Made by a program: the position numbers and the translations under genes | Origin: Streptococcaceae bacterium AM104-57 | GTDB lineage: Bacteria > Bacillota > Bacilli > Lactobacillales > Streptococcaceae | Length of the DNA stretch: 64,000 bases | Direction: 5' to 3' | NCBI GenBank assembly: GCA_027659245.1 | Contig: JAQDPW010000007.1 | Coordinates: 1 to 64,000, forward strand | Notes under the pieces: model-generated | The model's database searches: none | The model's input: only the letters and a program-made list of their open reading frames with translations | Told to the model about the DNA's origin: nothing | In this document: positions 55,438 to 64,000 of the stretch, in pieces | Layout of the letters: each line of letters starts with the position of its first letter | Numbering within the stretch: position 1 is the stretch's first letter

Positions 55438-57213
55438 TTATTTGATTGCGCGTGATTGCAATCCTTCTTCTTCCAAGAAGAGGCGGAATGGTACGAGTTC
55501 TTCAGCTTCGTATTTTTCCTTGAAGGCTTTGATTGCTTCTTCTGAGTAAAGTTTTGGATCCAATTCAAGTACTTCTACTGGAAGTGGACGATGTGGAGTG
55601 ATGCGAGCATCGATAACAACAGTTTTACCTTCTTTGTTGAGTTTAACAGCTTCTGCAACAACTGCATCGATGTCTTCGATACGGTCAACTGTAAATCCAA
55701 TAGCTCCTTGAGCTTCAGCGATTTTCGCATAGTCAGCATTAGGGAAGTCACAACCAAACAAGTGTTTGTTTGTGTCTTCGTATTTGTCCTTGATGAAGGC
55801 ATATTTACCATTTGAGAAGACAACGTTGATAACTGGAAGGTCGTATTGAACGTTTGTGATAACGTCTGGGTAGCACATGTTGAATGCACCGTCACCCATG
55901 ATGTTCCATACTTGGCGATCTGGATTGTCTTTCTTAGCAGCGATACCACCAGGAAGGGCAATACCCATTGTCGCAAAGAGTGGAGATGTACGCCACATGT
56001 TCTTAGGTGTCATGTGAAGGTGACGAGTAGATGTTTGAGTAGTGTCACCTACGTCGATTGAGTAGATAGCGTCTTGATCAGCATGTTTGTTGATTGCATT
56101 GTAGACTTGGTACAATTGCAATTCACCCTCAGTTTTACCTTCGAGTTTGTTCATGTAATCACGCCAGTTTTGGTTGTTCTTCACGTTTGCACGCCACCAC
56201 GGAGTTGACTCAACTGGGTGTACTTTATCAAGGATAGCTTGTGCTGCTTGACCTGCATCACCAAGGATTGAAGCGTCAAGGGCATGACGTTTACCAAGTT
56301 TGTAAGGGTCGATATCAACTTGGATGAATTTTTCAGTGTTCTTGAATGCTTCGTAAACTTCAGCAAATGGGAAGTTTGAACCAAGGAAAAGAACTGTGTC
56401 TGCTTCAAAGACCACTTCGTTGGCTGGTTTCCAACCAACACGGTAAGCAGAACCTGTCAAACCTTCATAGTTCCATTCAAAGGCTTCAAAGTTTTTACCA
56501 GTTGTGATGATTGGTGCTTTGATTTTACGTGACAATTCAGTGATCACTTCACCAGCTTTAACACCACCGTAACCAGCATAGATAACTGGACGTTCAGCAT
56601 TGTTCAAGATTTCAACAGCTTTGTCGATTTCAACTTCGTTCAAAGCAGGAGCGATGAATGAACGCTCGTATGAACCTGAACCGTAGTATGAGTTTTCGTC
56701 GATTTCTTGGAAACCAAAGTTTACTGGAATTTCAACAACGGCTGGACCTTTTTTAGAAACTGCAGCACGGCAAGCTTCGTCGATAACTTTTGGTAATTGC
56801 TCTGCGTAAGCTACACGTTTGTTGTAAACAGCGATACCGTTGTACATTGGGTTTTGGTTCAATTCTTGGAAGGCATCCATGTTCAATTCGTTAACTGGAC
56901 GTGATCCAAGGATAGCAAGGAATGGAGTGTTATCCATAGCTGCATCGTAAACACCGTTGATCAAGTGAGTTGCACCAGGTCCACCTGAACCAACTGCAAC
57001 ACCGATAGATCCGCCAAATTTAGCTTGCATAACCGCTGCAAGAGCACCTGTTTCTTCGTGGCGAACTTGCAAGAAACGGATATCTTTGTCTTCAGCCAAA
57101 GCGTCCATCAATGAGCTGAGTGTTCCTGATGGGATACCGTAGATAGTGTCTACGCCCCATGTTTTCAATACGTTAAGCATTGCTGCAGATGCAGTAATTT
57201 TCCCTTGAGTCAT
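55438..57213 (-). CDS. spxB: Pyruvate oxidase SpxB
   Basis: This 591-residue thiamine diphosphate/FAD enzyme oxidises pyruvate with oxygen and phosphate to acetyl phosphate, CO2 and hydrogen peroxide. It is the main source of peroxide in mitis-group streptococci. [14 protein letters not shown] starts the PYR domain; the TPP motif is [12 protein letters not shown] near residue 450. Length and sequence match SpxB and not acetolactate synthase. The upstream region has several cre-like sites. The ATG has AAGGAG before it. Confidence 0.96.
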   Translation of the reverse strand: MTQGKITASAAMLNVLKTWGVDTIYGIPSGTLSSLMDALAEDKDIRFLQVRHEETGALAAVMQAKFGGSIGVAVGSGGPGATHLINGVYDAAMDNTPFLAILGSRPVNELNMDAFQELNQNPMYNGIAVYNKRVAYAEQLPKVIDEACRAAVSKKGPAVVEIPVNFGFQEIDENSYYGSGSYERSFIAPALNEVEIDKAVEILNNAERPVIYAGYGGVKAGEVITELSRKIKAPIITTGKNFEAFEWNYEGLTGSAYRVGWKPANEVVFEADTVLFLGSNFPFAEVYEAFKNTEKFIQVDIDPYKLGKRHALDASILGDAGQAAQAILDKVHPVESTPWWRANVKNNQNWRDYMNKLEGKTEGELQLYQVYNAINKHADQDAIYSIDVGDTTQTSTRHLHMTPKNMWRTSPLFATMGIALPGGIAAKKDNPDRQVWNIMGDGAFNMCYPDVITNVQYDLPVINVVFSNGKYAFIKDKYEDTNKHLFGCDFPNADYAKIAEAQGAIGFTVDRIEDIDAVVAEAVKLNKEGKTVVIDARITPHRPLPVEVLELDPKLYSEEAIKAFKEKYEAEELVPFRLFLEEEGLQSRAIK

Positions 57214-57249
57214 AATGATAACTCTCCTTAAAAGTTAATTTGATGAATA

Positions 57250-57265
57250 ATAAAAGCGCTTTTAT
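57250..57265. promoter_or_regulatory. cre-like palindrome near spxB
   Basis: ATAAAAGCGCTTTTAT is a perfect 16-bp palindrome with the central CG of cre sites, 37 bases upstream of the spxB start. A weaker relative (TGAAAACGATTCAG) follows at 57274-57287. Confidence 0.5.
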
Positions 57266-57373
57266 ATGTTATTTGAAAACGATTCAGTAAATTTACAATC
57301 CTAATTTATCACATTTGATTTCAGATTTATAAGAATGTGCTCAGAAAACTTCATTCTCTATTACAGTACAGAT

Positions 57374-57387
57374 TGAAAACGTTTTGA
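57374..57387. promoter_or_regulatory. cre site upstream of spxB
   Basis: TGAAAACGTTTTGA fits the CcpA consensus TGWAANCGNTNWCA except at one position. It lies 160 bases upstream of the spxB start and just beyond the copA terminator. Confidence 0.6.
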
Positions 57388-57410
57388 AAACCTGTTTTAG
57401 AATAGCAAAA

Positions 57411-57435
57411 AAGCGGTTAAAACCGCCTTTTTAAT
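57411..57435 (-). terminator. copA terminator
   Basis: GCGGTTTTAACCGC forms a six-base stem and is followed by TTTTTT on the minus strand, overlapping the copA stop. Confidence 0.8.
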
Positions 57436-59653
57436 CGACTTTAGTAAAATTAAGCATGAGAGAGCTGATCAGAACAGAGACAGAACTAAAGGCCATGGCT
57501 AATCCTGCAAGTTCTGGATTGAGTACCAAACCAAGACCAGAAAACACTCCTGCTGCAATCGGAATACCAATGAGGTTATAGATAGAAGCCCAGAAAAGAT
57601 TGAGTAGAATACGATTAAAGGTCTTCTTACTCATATCAAAAGCACGCGCCAATCCTAGTAAATTGTTGGTTGTAAGGACAAGATCTGCGGATTCAATGGC
57701 AATATCTGTCCCAGAGCCCATGGCAATTCCGACATCCGCTACACTGAGGGCCGGCGCATCATTGATACCATCTCCAACAAAGGCCAATTTGCCATTCTTT
57801 TGAAGCTTGTGAATTTCATGTGCCTTTTCCTCTGGCAAGACATTTGCAATCACTTCTTCGATTCCAATTTGCTCTGCAATCGCATGCGCTACTCCAGCAT
57901 TATCTCCGGTAAGCATGACCGTTCTAAGAGCACGTTTTTTCAATTTAGCAATAGCTTCTCGAGCATTTTCCTTAGGGACATCCTGCAGGGCAATTAAGCC
58001 TTTTAACTGACCATCTACGGATAGGAAGACAACTGTTTTTGCTTCTTTCTCAAGTAATTCAAATCGTTTTTGATAATCATGTGGAATAGCAAGATCATCT
58101 AAGAGTTTGGCATTCCCAAGCAAGACTTGTTTACCATTAATAATCCCAGTCACACCTTTTCCATGCAAGGCTTGGAAGTTTTCCACTGGGTAAAGGCTAA
58201 TTCCTAGTTCAGATGCACGATTAACAATAGCTTGAGCTAGCGGGTGTTGAGATACATCTTCCAGTGAAGCAGCCAAATTTAGCACTTCTCTTTCATCACC
58301 AATAACATCTGTCACTACTGGCTTCCCTTCGGTCAAGGTTCCTGTCTTATCAAAAACAACCGTTTGGACTTTTTGGATTTCCTGTAAAACTGTACCATTT
58401 TTGAGAAGAATCCCCATCTTGGCACTTCGTCCTGTTCCAACCATGAGTGCTGTCGGTGTCGCGAGTCCTAGTGCACAAGGGCAGGCAATAATCAAAACAG
58501 CAACTCCGTAGAGAAGTGAAGTCACAAAGCTTTCTCCTAGGAAAACAAACCAGATCCAAAAAGTAAGAAGTCCTAAAATGACAACTGCTGGTACAAAAAT
58601 CCCAGAAATCTTGTCTGTCAAATCTTGAATAGGAGCACGACTCGTTTGCGCTTTTTTCACAAAGTCCACAATCTGAGCCAACATAGTCTCAGAACCAACT
58701 TTTTCAGCTCTAAAGATGATCGTACCACTATTATTGATGGTTGAACCAATGACAGCATCTCCAACTGATTTATCGACTGGAATACTTTCCCCAGTCACCA
58801 TTGATTCATCAATACTCGTTTCACCTTCTAACACAGTCCCATCAACGGCAATTTTTTCACCTGGTCGAACGCGAATGAGATCACCAACTTTGACTTGTTC
58901 TAGAGGTATTTGAACATAAACATCATCACGCAAAACCTCTGCTGTTTTTGCTTGTAGGTCTAATAATTTTTCGACTGCCTGCGAAGTATTTTTTCGCATT
59001 TTTTCCTCAAAAACTGCTCCCAAAAGAATGAAGAAGAGGATAAATGCAGCACTTTCAAAGTAAACGGGCAGACCAGTGAAGAGGGCAACTAAGCTATAGA
59101 AATAGGCCACTAGGGTTCCCAGAGCAACCAAGGTATCCATGTTGGAATTGTGCTTTTTAAAACTAGCCCAGGCGCTTCTGATATATGGAACTCCAGCTAC
59201 CAGCATAATGGGTGTTGTGGCTAAAAAGGTGCCCCAACGCATGACTTGGTGACTAATTCCTCCTGTCGACATCCCAATCATGAGAATCACAAGAGGCACA
59301 GTAAAGATACTAGTAATCCAAAAACGCTGAAAAAGACTGAGAGACTTTTTAGTTTTTTCAACAACGGTGTAGGTTCCCTTTTGCATCTTCATGCCACATG
59401 AAAATTCATGCTCACCCAAGTCTTGAGGAGTAAAACGAATGACTTTTTCCTCATCTTGAGCGATTGGTTCTAGAATCCCTTCTTCTTCGAAGAGAATCTC
59501 CTTATAGCAGTTTGATGGTGTCACACGATGAAAGGTAATCTCAGCAGGAATCCCTTTTTGCAGTTGAATGTGGGCTGGATGGTAGCCTTTGTCTGCCGTG
59601 ATACGGATTTTTTGAACACCATTTTCAAGACTTGCTTTTACAATTTCAGTCAT
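57431..59653 (-). CDS. copA: Copper-exporting P-type ATPase CopA
   Basis: This 740-residue ATPase pumps Cu(I) out of the cell. It has an N-terminal cupredoxin-like domain (about 1-100) with TPSNCYKE and FSCGMKM, which are related to CupA, in place of the usual CxxC metal-binding domain. The membrane site is [12 protein letters not shown], the phosphorylation site DKTGTLT, and the SQHPLAQ and [10 protein letters not shown] motifs are intact. It follows cupA and copY, all minus strand. Confidence 0.95.
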   Translation of the reverse strand: MTEIVKASLENGVQKIRITADKGYHPAHIQLQKGIPAEITFHRVTPSNCYKEILFEEEGILEPIAQDEEKVIRFTPQDLGEHEFSCGMKMQKGTYTVVEKTKKSLSLFQRFWITSIFTVPLVILMIGMSTGGISHQVMRWGTFLATTPIMLVAGVPYIRSAWASFKKHNSNMDTLVALGTLVAYFYSLVALFTGLPVYFESAAFILFFILLGAVFEEKMRKNTSQAVEKLLDLQAKTAEVLRDDVYVQIPLEQVKVGDLIRVRPGEKIAVDGTVLEGETSIDESMVTGESIPVDKSVGDAVIGSTINNSGTIIFRAEKVGSETMLAQIVDFVKKAQTSRAPIQDLTDKISGIFVPAVVILGLLTFWIWFVFLGESFVTSLLYGVAVLIIACPCALGLATPTALMVGTGRSAKMGILLKNGTVLQEIQKVQTVVFDKTGTLTEGKPVVTDVIGDEREVLNLAASLEDVSQHPLAQAIVNRASELGISLYPVENFQALHGKGVTGIINGKQVLLGNAKLLDDLAIPHDYQKRFELLEKEAKTVVFLSVDGQLKGLIALQDVPKENAREAIAKLKKRALRTVMLTGDNAGVAHAIAEQIGIEEVIANVLPEEKAHEIHKLQKNGKLAFVGDGINDAPALSVADVGIAMGSGTDIAIESADLVLTTNNLLGLARAFDMSKKTFNRILLNLFWASIYNLIGIPIAAGVFSGLGLVLNPELAGLAMAFSSVSVLISSLMLNFTKVD

Positions 59654-59662
59654 ATCATTATC

Positions 59663-60034
59663 CTATTCTACAATCATCTTACCGTGCATCATATTCATGC
59701 CACAAGAGAAACCATACTCACCTGCTTCTTCAGGAGTGATTTCAACCACATGTTGGTCTCCCATAGGCAGATCTGCATGCACTCCAAAGTCTGGAAAAAC
59801 GATTTGGTCCAAGCAAGGTGAAGGGTCTTTTCGATCAAAAATAATGCAAGCAGGTTGCGATTTTTTGAGGATAATGGTTTCTGGAGTATATCCTCCCATG
59901 ACCTCCACTCGAATCTCCTGATAGCCATTCTTTTGTTGGGCTCTCTTACCGTCTTCTTGCGGTTTTTTAAAAAACCAAAAGAGTATAAACGCAATCATTC
60001 CTAAAACAACAATAGATACAAATAGATTTAACAT
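59663..60034 (-). CDS. cupA: Membrane-anchored copper chaperone CupA
   Basis: This 123-residue protein has one N-terminal membrane helix (VSIVVLGMIAFILFWFF) and a cupredoxin fold with two Cu(I) sites: the cysteine of PSPCLDQ and the Cys/Met group FSCGMNM near the C-terminus. CupA holds copper at the membrane and hands it to CopA, whose N-terminal domain has the same motifs. It lies 10 bases after copY. Confidence 0.93.
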   Translation of the reverse strand: MLNLFVSIVVLGMIAFILFWFFKKPQEDGKRAQQKNGYQEIRVEVMGGYTPETIILKKSQPACIIFDRKDPSPCLDQIVFPDFGVHADLPMGDQHVVEITPEEAGEYGFSCGMNMMHGKMIVE

Positions 60035-60044
60035 AGCGTCTCCT

Positions 60045-60440
60045 TTACATACAATTACATTTTACTTCTGTTACAGCACTTGCTTTTTTCTTTGAAATCA
60101 CTTCTTCCAAGCCTTCCAAGTCAGCTAGGGTAAAGTCACATTCTTCAATCAAATCAGCTAGCAAGAGCTTTATTCTGCGAGAACAAAGCTTGTCTTTGAT
60201 ATCATGAACCATTAAGCCCCTACTATCATCTAGCGTTAAAAGGGCCGAATAGACAAAGGACTTGCCCTGTTTTTCCCGAGTCAAACATTCTTTCTCCACC
60301 AAACGAGCCAAGAGTGTCTGGATCGTGGACTTGGACCAGCTGAATCTTTTTTCTAATACTTTTATAAGATCAGTGCTTGTCTGTTCTCCCTGCATCCAGA
60401 TAATCTTCATGACCTGCCATTCTGCATCCGAAATCTGCAT
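60045..60440 (-). CDS. copY: Copper-responsive repressor CopY, shortened metal-binding tail
   Basis: This 131-residue BlaI/MecI-type repressor has a winged helix (FSWSKSTIQTLLARLVEKECL) and a C-terminal dimer/metal part. Classical CopY ends in CxCx4CxC; here the tail is KCNCM followed by a stop, leaving a single CxC. The ATG at 60440 has GGAGG upstream; a longer in-frame start would overlap the operator. Two operators precede the gene, so it regulates itself and cupA-copA. Confidence 0.9.
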   Translation of the reverse strand: MQISDAEWQVMKIIWMQGEQTSTDLIKVLEKRFSWSKSTIQTLLARLVEKECLTREKQGKSFVYSALLTLDDSRGLMVHDIKDKLCSRRIKLLLADLIEECDFTLADLEGLEEVISKKKASAVTEVKCNCM

Positions 60441-60456
60441 CAGCACACCTCCAAAA

Positions 60457-60510
60457 TCTACATTTGTCAATTATAAAGATAAGTATACTCTTAAAATCTA
60501 CATTTGTCAA
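60457..60510 (-). promoter_or_regulatory. cop promoter with two CopY operators
   Basis: TTGACA (60505-60510), 17 bases, TATACT (60482-60487). GACAAATGTAGA, the pneumococcal-type cop box, occurs at 60497-60508 over the -35 and at 60457-60468 downstream; both sit in an 18-bp direct repeat 40 bases apart. Confidence 0.88.
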
Positions 60511-60603
60511 CTAAATTTCCTTAAAATTTTAAAATTTCCCTTTCCAATAGATTTTGTCTATCATTGTGATAGAAAATACATATTATCCAAAGCTCCCTTT
60601 TAA

Positions 60604-60612
60604 TGCTACAAT
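60604..60612 (+). promoter_or_regulatory. Extended -10 promoter of the amino-acid ABC operon
   Basis: TG-C-TACAAT lies 33 bases before the TTG start of the first permease gene. No matching -35 is clear. Confidence 0.45.
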
Positions 60613-60645
60613 GTTTTTATCATTTCTAGATAGGAGGTTCTACTT

Positions 60646-61326
60646 TTGGATTGGTCCATTGTTGAACAATATCTACCACTCTATCAAAAGGCATTCTTTC
60701 TGACCTTGCATATTGCAGTTTGGGGAATTCTAGGTTCTTTTTTGCTAGGGCTCATCGTCAGCGTCATCCGGCATTACCGAGTTCCTGTTTTCTCACAGTT
60801 GGCAACAGCCTATATCGAGCTTTCACGAAATACACCCCTTTTGATACAACTTTTCTTTCTCTACTTTGGTCTACCTCGAATAGGGATTGTTCTTTCATCA
60901 GAAGTCTGCGCAACACTGGGACTGATTTTTTTAGGTGGTTCCTACATGGCGGAATCCTTCCGAAGTGGACTAGAAGCTGTCAGTCAAACCCAGCATGAAA
61001 TTGGTTTAGCCATTGGGCTTACTCCATTCCAGGTCTTTCGCTACGTGGTTCTGCCACAAGCGACAGCGGTTGCTCTACCATCCTTTAGTGCCAATGTTAT
61101 TTTCCTCATCAAGGAAACTTCTGTCTTTTCGGCAGTCGCCCTTGCTGACCTTATGTATGTTGCTAAGGATTTGATAGGACTCTACTATGAAACAGATATC
61201 GCACTAGCCATGTTGGTGGTTGCTTACCTTATCATGCTGCTACCTATTTCACTAGTCTTTAGTTGGATAGAAAGGAGGCTCCGTCATGCAGGATTCGGGA
61301 ATGCAAGTACTCTTTCAGGGAAATAA
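60646..61326 (+). CDS. Amino-acid ABC transporter permease 1
   Basis: This 226-residue permease has about five membrane helices and the His/Glu/Gln-type ABC permease signature (YIELSRNTPLLIQLFFLYF, and the EAA loop around EIGLAIGLTPFQVFRYVVLPQA). The start is a TTG at 60646 with AGGAGG upstream. It overlaps the second permease by 41 bases. With the other three genes it forms a polar amino-acid importer; substrate not known. Confidence 0.9.
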   Translation: MDWSIVEQYLPLYQKAFFLTLHIAVWGILGSFLLGLIVSVIRHYRVPVFSQLATAYIELSRNTPLLIQLFFLYFGLPRIGIVLSSEVCATLGLIFLGGSYMAESFRSGLEAVSQTQHEIGLAIGLTPFQVFRYVVLPQATAVALPSFSANVIFLIKETSVFSAVALADLMYVAKDLIGLYYETDIALAMLVVAYLIMLLPISLVFSWIERRLRHAGFGNASTLSGK

Positions 61327-61963
61327 TCTCCTGAGAATCTTACAGGGATTGGGCGTCACGATTGGAATATCTATCCTGTCTGTCCTCTTATCCATGATTT
61401 TCGGAACGGTGATGGGAATTATCATGACTTCTCATTCTAGAGTGATTCGCTTCTTGACACGCTTATATCTAGAATTTATCCGGATTATGCCGCAGCTAGT
61501 GCTTCTCTTCATCGTTTACTTTGGTTTGGCTCGAAACTTTAATATCAATATCTCTGGGGAGACTTCTGCTATTATCGTTTTCACTCTCTGGGGAACAGCT
61601 GAGATGGGTGACTTGGTACGTGGAGCTATCACTTCCCTGCCTAAACATCAGGTTGAGAGCGGGCAGGCACTTGGCTTAACTAAAGTGCAACTCTACTACC
61701 ATATCATCATCCCACAAGTCTTGAGAAGATTACTTCCACAAGCCATCAACCTTGTCACTCGGATGATTAAAACAACTTCCTTAGTTGTTTTGATTGGAGT
61801 TGTTGAGGTTACCAAGGTTGGACAACAAATCATTGATAGCAATCGCTTAACTATCCCAACAGCTTCCTTTTGGATTTATGGAACCATCCTAGTCTTGTAT
61901 TTCGCAGTTTGCTTCCCTATTTCCAAACTATCTACTCATCTAGAAAAACATTGGAGGAACTAA
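61286..61963 (+). CDS. Amino-acid ABC transporter permease 2
   Basis: This 225-residue partner permease has the same layout (FIRIMPQLVLLFIVYFGL; EAA loop SGQALGLTKVQLYYHIIIPQV). The ATG at 61286 has AAAGGAGG upstream within the first permease gene. The ATPase start follows its stop directly, so the subunits are coupled in translation. Confidence 0.9.
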   Translation: MQDSGMQVLFQGNNLLRILQGLGVTIGISILSVLLSMIFGTVMGIIMTSHSRVIRFLTRLYLEFIRIMPQLVLLFIVYFGLARNFNINISGETSAIIVFTLWGTAEMGDLVRGAITSLPKHQVESGQALGLTKVQLYYHIIIPQVLRRLLPQAINLVTRMIKTTSLVVLIGVVEVTKVGQQIIDSNRLTIPTASFWIYGTILVLYFAVCFPISKLSTHLEKHWRN

Positions 61964-62722
61964 ATGTCTGAAACTATTTTAGAAATCAAGGAACTAAAAA
62001 AATCCTTCGGAGACAATCCTATCCTCCAAGGACTTTCTTTAGATATTAAAAAGGGGGAAGTGGTCGTCATCCTAGGACCATCTGGTTGTGGTAAAAGCAC
62101 GCTACTTCGCTGCCTCAATGGTTTAGAAAGTATTCAAGGAGGAGATATCCTGCTGGATGGCCAGTCCATCGTTGAAAATAAAAAAAATTTTCACCTGGTT
62201 CGCCAAAAGATCGGTATGGTCTTTCAAAGTTATGAACTCTTTCCTCACCTAGATGTCCTTCAAAACCTCATCCTAGGACCTATCAAGGCTCAAGGGAGAG
62301 ACAAGAAAGAAGTAACTGAAGAAGCTCTGCAACTACTGGAACGTGTCGGACTTCTAGATAAACAACATAGCTTCGCTCGTCAATTATCTGGTGGACAAAA
62401 GCAACGGGTAGCAATTGTACGAGCCCTGCTCATGCATCCAGAAATTATCCTCTTTGACGAGGTGACTGCTTCGCTAGATCCAGAAATGGTGCGTGAGGTT
62501 CTAGAACTCATCAATGACTTGGCCCAAGAAGGTCGTACCATGATTCTGGTAACCCACGAAATGCAGTTTGCCCAAGCTATTGCGGACCGCATTATCTTTC
62601 TAGACCAAGGAAAAATTGCTGAAGAAGGAACTGCTCAAGAATTCTTCACAAATCCACAAACCAAACGAGCACAAGAATTTTTAAATGTCTTTGACTTTAG
62701 CCAGTTTGGCTCATATCTATAA
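61964..62722 (+). CDS. Amino-acid ABC transporter ATP-binding protein
   Basis: This 252-residue ATPase has Walker A GPSGCGKST near residue 38, the Q-loop, the signature LSGGQKQRVAI near 142 and Walker B ILFDEVTASLD, then the H-loop THEM. It belongs to the polar amino-acid family (GlnQ/HisP-like). It lies between the permeases and the binding protein. Confidence 0.94.
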   Translation: MSETILEIKELKKSFGDNPILQGLSLDIKKGEVVVILGPSGCGKSTLLRCLNGLESIQGGDILLDGQSIVENKKNFHLVRQKIGMVFQSYELFPHLDVLQNLILGPIKAQGRDKKEVTEEALQLLERVGLLDKQHSFARQLSGGQKQRVAIVRALLMHPEIILFDEVTASLDPEMVREVLELINDLAQEGRTMILVTHEMQFAQAIADRIIFLDQGKIAEEGTAQEFFTNPQTKRAQEFLNVFDFSQFGSYL

Positions 62723-62740
62723 TCAATAAAGGAGATTATT

Positions 62741-63607
62741 ATGAAACTACTTAAACAAATTCTAACTGTTTTTGCTCTAGCATTTGCGCTTATCTTTGTC
62801 ACAGCTTGTAGCTCAGGTGGAAGATCTGATGCTTCATCAGGAAAAACAACCGCCAAGGCCCGTACTATTGATGAAATTAAGAAAAGTGGTGAACTTCGAA
62901 TCGCGGTATTTGGAGACAAAAAACCATTTGGTTATGTTGACAACGACGGTTCTTACCAAGGTTACGATATCGAACTTGGTAACCAATTAGCACAAGACCT
63001 TGGTGTGAAGGTTAAATACGTTTCTGTTGATGCTGCCAACCGTGCTGAATACTTGATTTCAAACAAGGTTGATATCACGCTTGCTAACTTTACAGTTACT
63101 GACGAACGTAAAAAACAAGTTGACTTTGCCCTTCCTTACATGAAAGTTTCTCTCGGTGTTGTGTCACCAAAAGATAAAGTCATCAAGGACGTTAAAGAAC
63201 TTGAAGGCAAAACCTTGATTGTTACAAAAGGAACTACTGCTGAAACTTACTTTGAGAAAAATCACCCAGAAGTAAAACTTCAAAAATATGACCAATATAG
63301 CGATGCCTACCAAGCTCTTCTTGATGGACGTGGAGATGCCTTCTCTACTGACAATACTGAAGTCCTAGCTTGGGCTCTTGAAAACAAAGGATTTGAAGTA
63401 GGAATTACCTCTCTAGGTAACCCAGATACCATCGCACCAGCAGTTCAAAAAGGTAATCAAGAATTACTTGACTACATCAACCAAGAAATCGAAAAATTAG
63501 GTAAGGAAAACTTCTTCCACAAAGCCTATGAAAAAACACTCCACCCAACCTACGGTGACGCTGCTAAAGCAGATGACCTAGTTGTTGAAGGCGGAAAAGT
63601 TGACTAA
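62741..63607 (+). CDS. Amino-acid ABC transporter substrate-binding lipoprotein
   Basis: This 288-residue family 3 solute-binding protein is a lipoprotein (FALIFVTACSSGG, modified Cys near 23). The binding domain shows GELRIAVFGDKKPFGYVDNDG and GYDIELGNQLAQDLGVKV; VDITLANFTVTDERKKQVDFA is the family core. The ligand is probably a polar or acidic amino acid, which the sequence does not settle. GGAG precedes the ATG. Confidence 0.92.
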   Translation: MKLLKQILTVFALAFALIFVTACSSGGRSDASSGKTTAKARTIDEIKKSGELRIAVFGDKKPFGYVDNDGSYQGYDIELGNQLAQDLGVKVKYVSVDAANRAEYLISNKVDITLANFTVTDERKKQVDFALPYMKVSLGVVSPKDKVIKDVKELEGKTLIVTKGTTAETYFEKNHPEVKLQKYDQYSDAYQALLDGRGDAFSTDNTEVLAWALENKGFEVGITSLGNPDTIAPAVQKGNQELLDYINQEIEKLGKENFFHKAYEKTLHPTYGDAAKADDLVVEGGKVD

Positions 63608-63619
63608 GTTTTAAAAAAC

Positions 63620-63672
63620 AAAACGAACAAGACTAGAATTCTGATAATCAGAATCTCCATCTTGTTCGTTTT
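63620..63672. terminator. Bidirectional terminator
   Basis: AAAACGAACAAGA (63620-63632) and TCTTGTTCGTTTT (63660-63672) form a 13-bp stem around a smaller inner hairpin, with T- and A-runs outside, between converging genes. Confidence 0.85.
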
Positions 63673-63676
63673 TTAT

Positions 63677-64000
63677 CTAGTCCATCATAGATGCAATTTC
63701 CATTATTGCAACAACGTTTGTTGGATTATCAGAAGTCAATGAATGATTTGCGAACCCAAGAGCAACACGGAATTGTACATTCTTGTTTGCTGGGCTATAA
63801 CCATCACCCATCATCATAGCTGCATAGTGACCTGGTGAGTGTTTCCATACAGTATAGAAGTAGTGAGCTAACGCTTTTTCATTTGTAAGACTTACAATAT
63901 CCCAAACAGATGTTGTTTCTGCTGTATTTTCAGTCATTGCATTTGTTTGTTTGTAGAATTCTGGATCATAAGCAGTTGACCAACGAGAACCATCTGGACG
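63677..64000 (-). CDS. CAP-domain (SCP-like) protein, C-terminal part; 5' end outside the window
   Basis: The frame is open from the right edge and ends at 63677. The visible 107 residues show the C-terminal half of a CAP domain: YFYTVWKHSPGHYAAMMMG and then FRVALGFANHSL, ending in Asp. Similar domains occur in streptococcal surface and secreted proteins such as the SEC10/PgrA group. An internal ATG at 63937 is not the true start because homology-like sequence continues upstream. No anchor motif follows, so it is probably secreted or anchored at its N-terminus. Confidence 0.7.
   Translation of the reverse strand, partial: RPDGSRWSTAYDPEFYKQTNAMTENTAETTSVWDIVSLTNEKALAHYFYTVWKHSPGHYAAMMMGDGYSPANKNVQFRVALGFANHSLTSDNPTNVVAIMEIASMMD

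Overview
The window is chromosomal DNA from a mitis-group Streptococcus (pneumoniae / mitis / oralis relatives). The gene order matches the pneumococcal type II fatty-acid synthesis cluster and the ccrZ-trmB-rimP-nusA-infB-rbfA block. It also carries pyruvate oxidase SpxB, the copY-cupA-copA copper operon, and four copies of a 107-108 bp RUP-type repeat. The species cannot be fixed from the sequence alone. No rRNA, tRNA, CRISPR array or intact mobile element was seen. Region 1 (1-7.1 kb, minus strand) is the most unusual part. One promoter (TTGACT-17-TATAAT) precedes a TPR-linked glycosyltransferase, two DivIVA-like coiled-coil proteins, a YbjN/chaperone-like protein, a possible hidden 50-residue ORF, an accessory SecA (SecA2-type, without the C-terminal zinc tail), and a YSIRK-signal surface protein whose frame is broken at a run of seven G. 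No SecY2, Asp1-3 or serine-rich adhesin is visible, so this looks like a SecA2-centred export locus of non-standard composition; the left edge cuts the surface protein. Region 2 (7.1-12.7 kb, plus strand): a 0.8 kb non-coding stretch with two RUP copies, then gatCAB, efp, an Asp23-family gene and nusB. Region 3 (12.85-24.65 kb, minus): a CPBP membrane protease, a RUP and a structured repeat, then the whole FASII set, fabM-fabT-fabH-acpP-fabK-fabD-fabG-fabF-accB-fabZ-accC-accD-accA, with FabT-type operators before fabT and fabK. Region 4 (24.7-30.8 kb): a secreted hypothetical protein, aspartate kinase, a DUF956 gene, serS behind a T-box leader, and groES-groEL under CIRCE control. Region 5 (30.8-38.4 kb, minus): a levQRST-levDEFG(X)-like set, in which two surface sugar-binding proteins plus a histidine kinase and response regulator should sense sugar and control a mannose/fructose-family PTS. 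Region 6 (38.5-46.7 kb, minus): ssbB with a competence combox, a short-chain dehydrogenase, YtpR, a thioredoxin-like protein, a probably leaderless DUF4651 gene, hemerythrin/DUF438 and DUF1858 genes, an EcsC operon ending in a 50-residue membrane peptide, and an AT-rich trio (lipoprotein, GRAM/PH-like plus zinc ribbon, SPFH-SHOCT). Region 7 (46.8-54.0 kb, minus): the ccrZ-trmB and rimP-nusA-ylxR-ylxQ-infB-rbfA genes. Region 8 (54.1-55.2 kb): remnants of an IS630-family and an IS200-family transposase joined at a RUP, and a VOC-family gene flanked by two identical 31-bp terminators. Region 9 (55.4-64 kb): spxB, the copY-cupA-copA operon, a divergent polar amino-acid ABC importer, and the end of a CAP-domain protein cut by the right edge.
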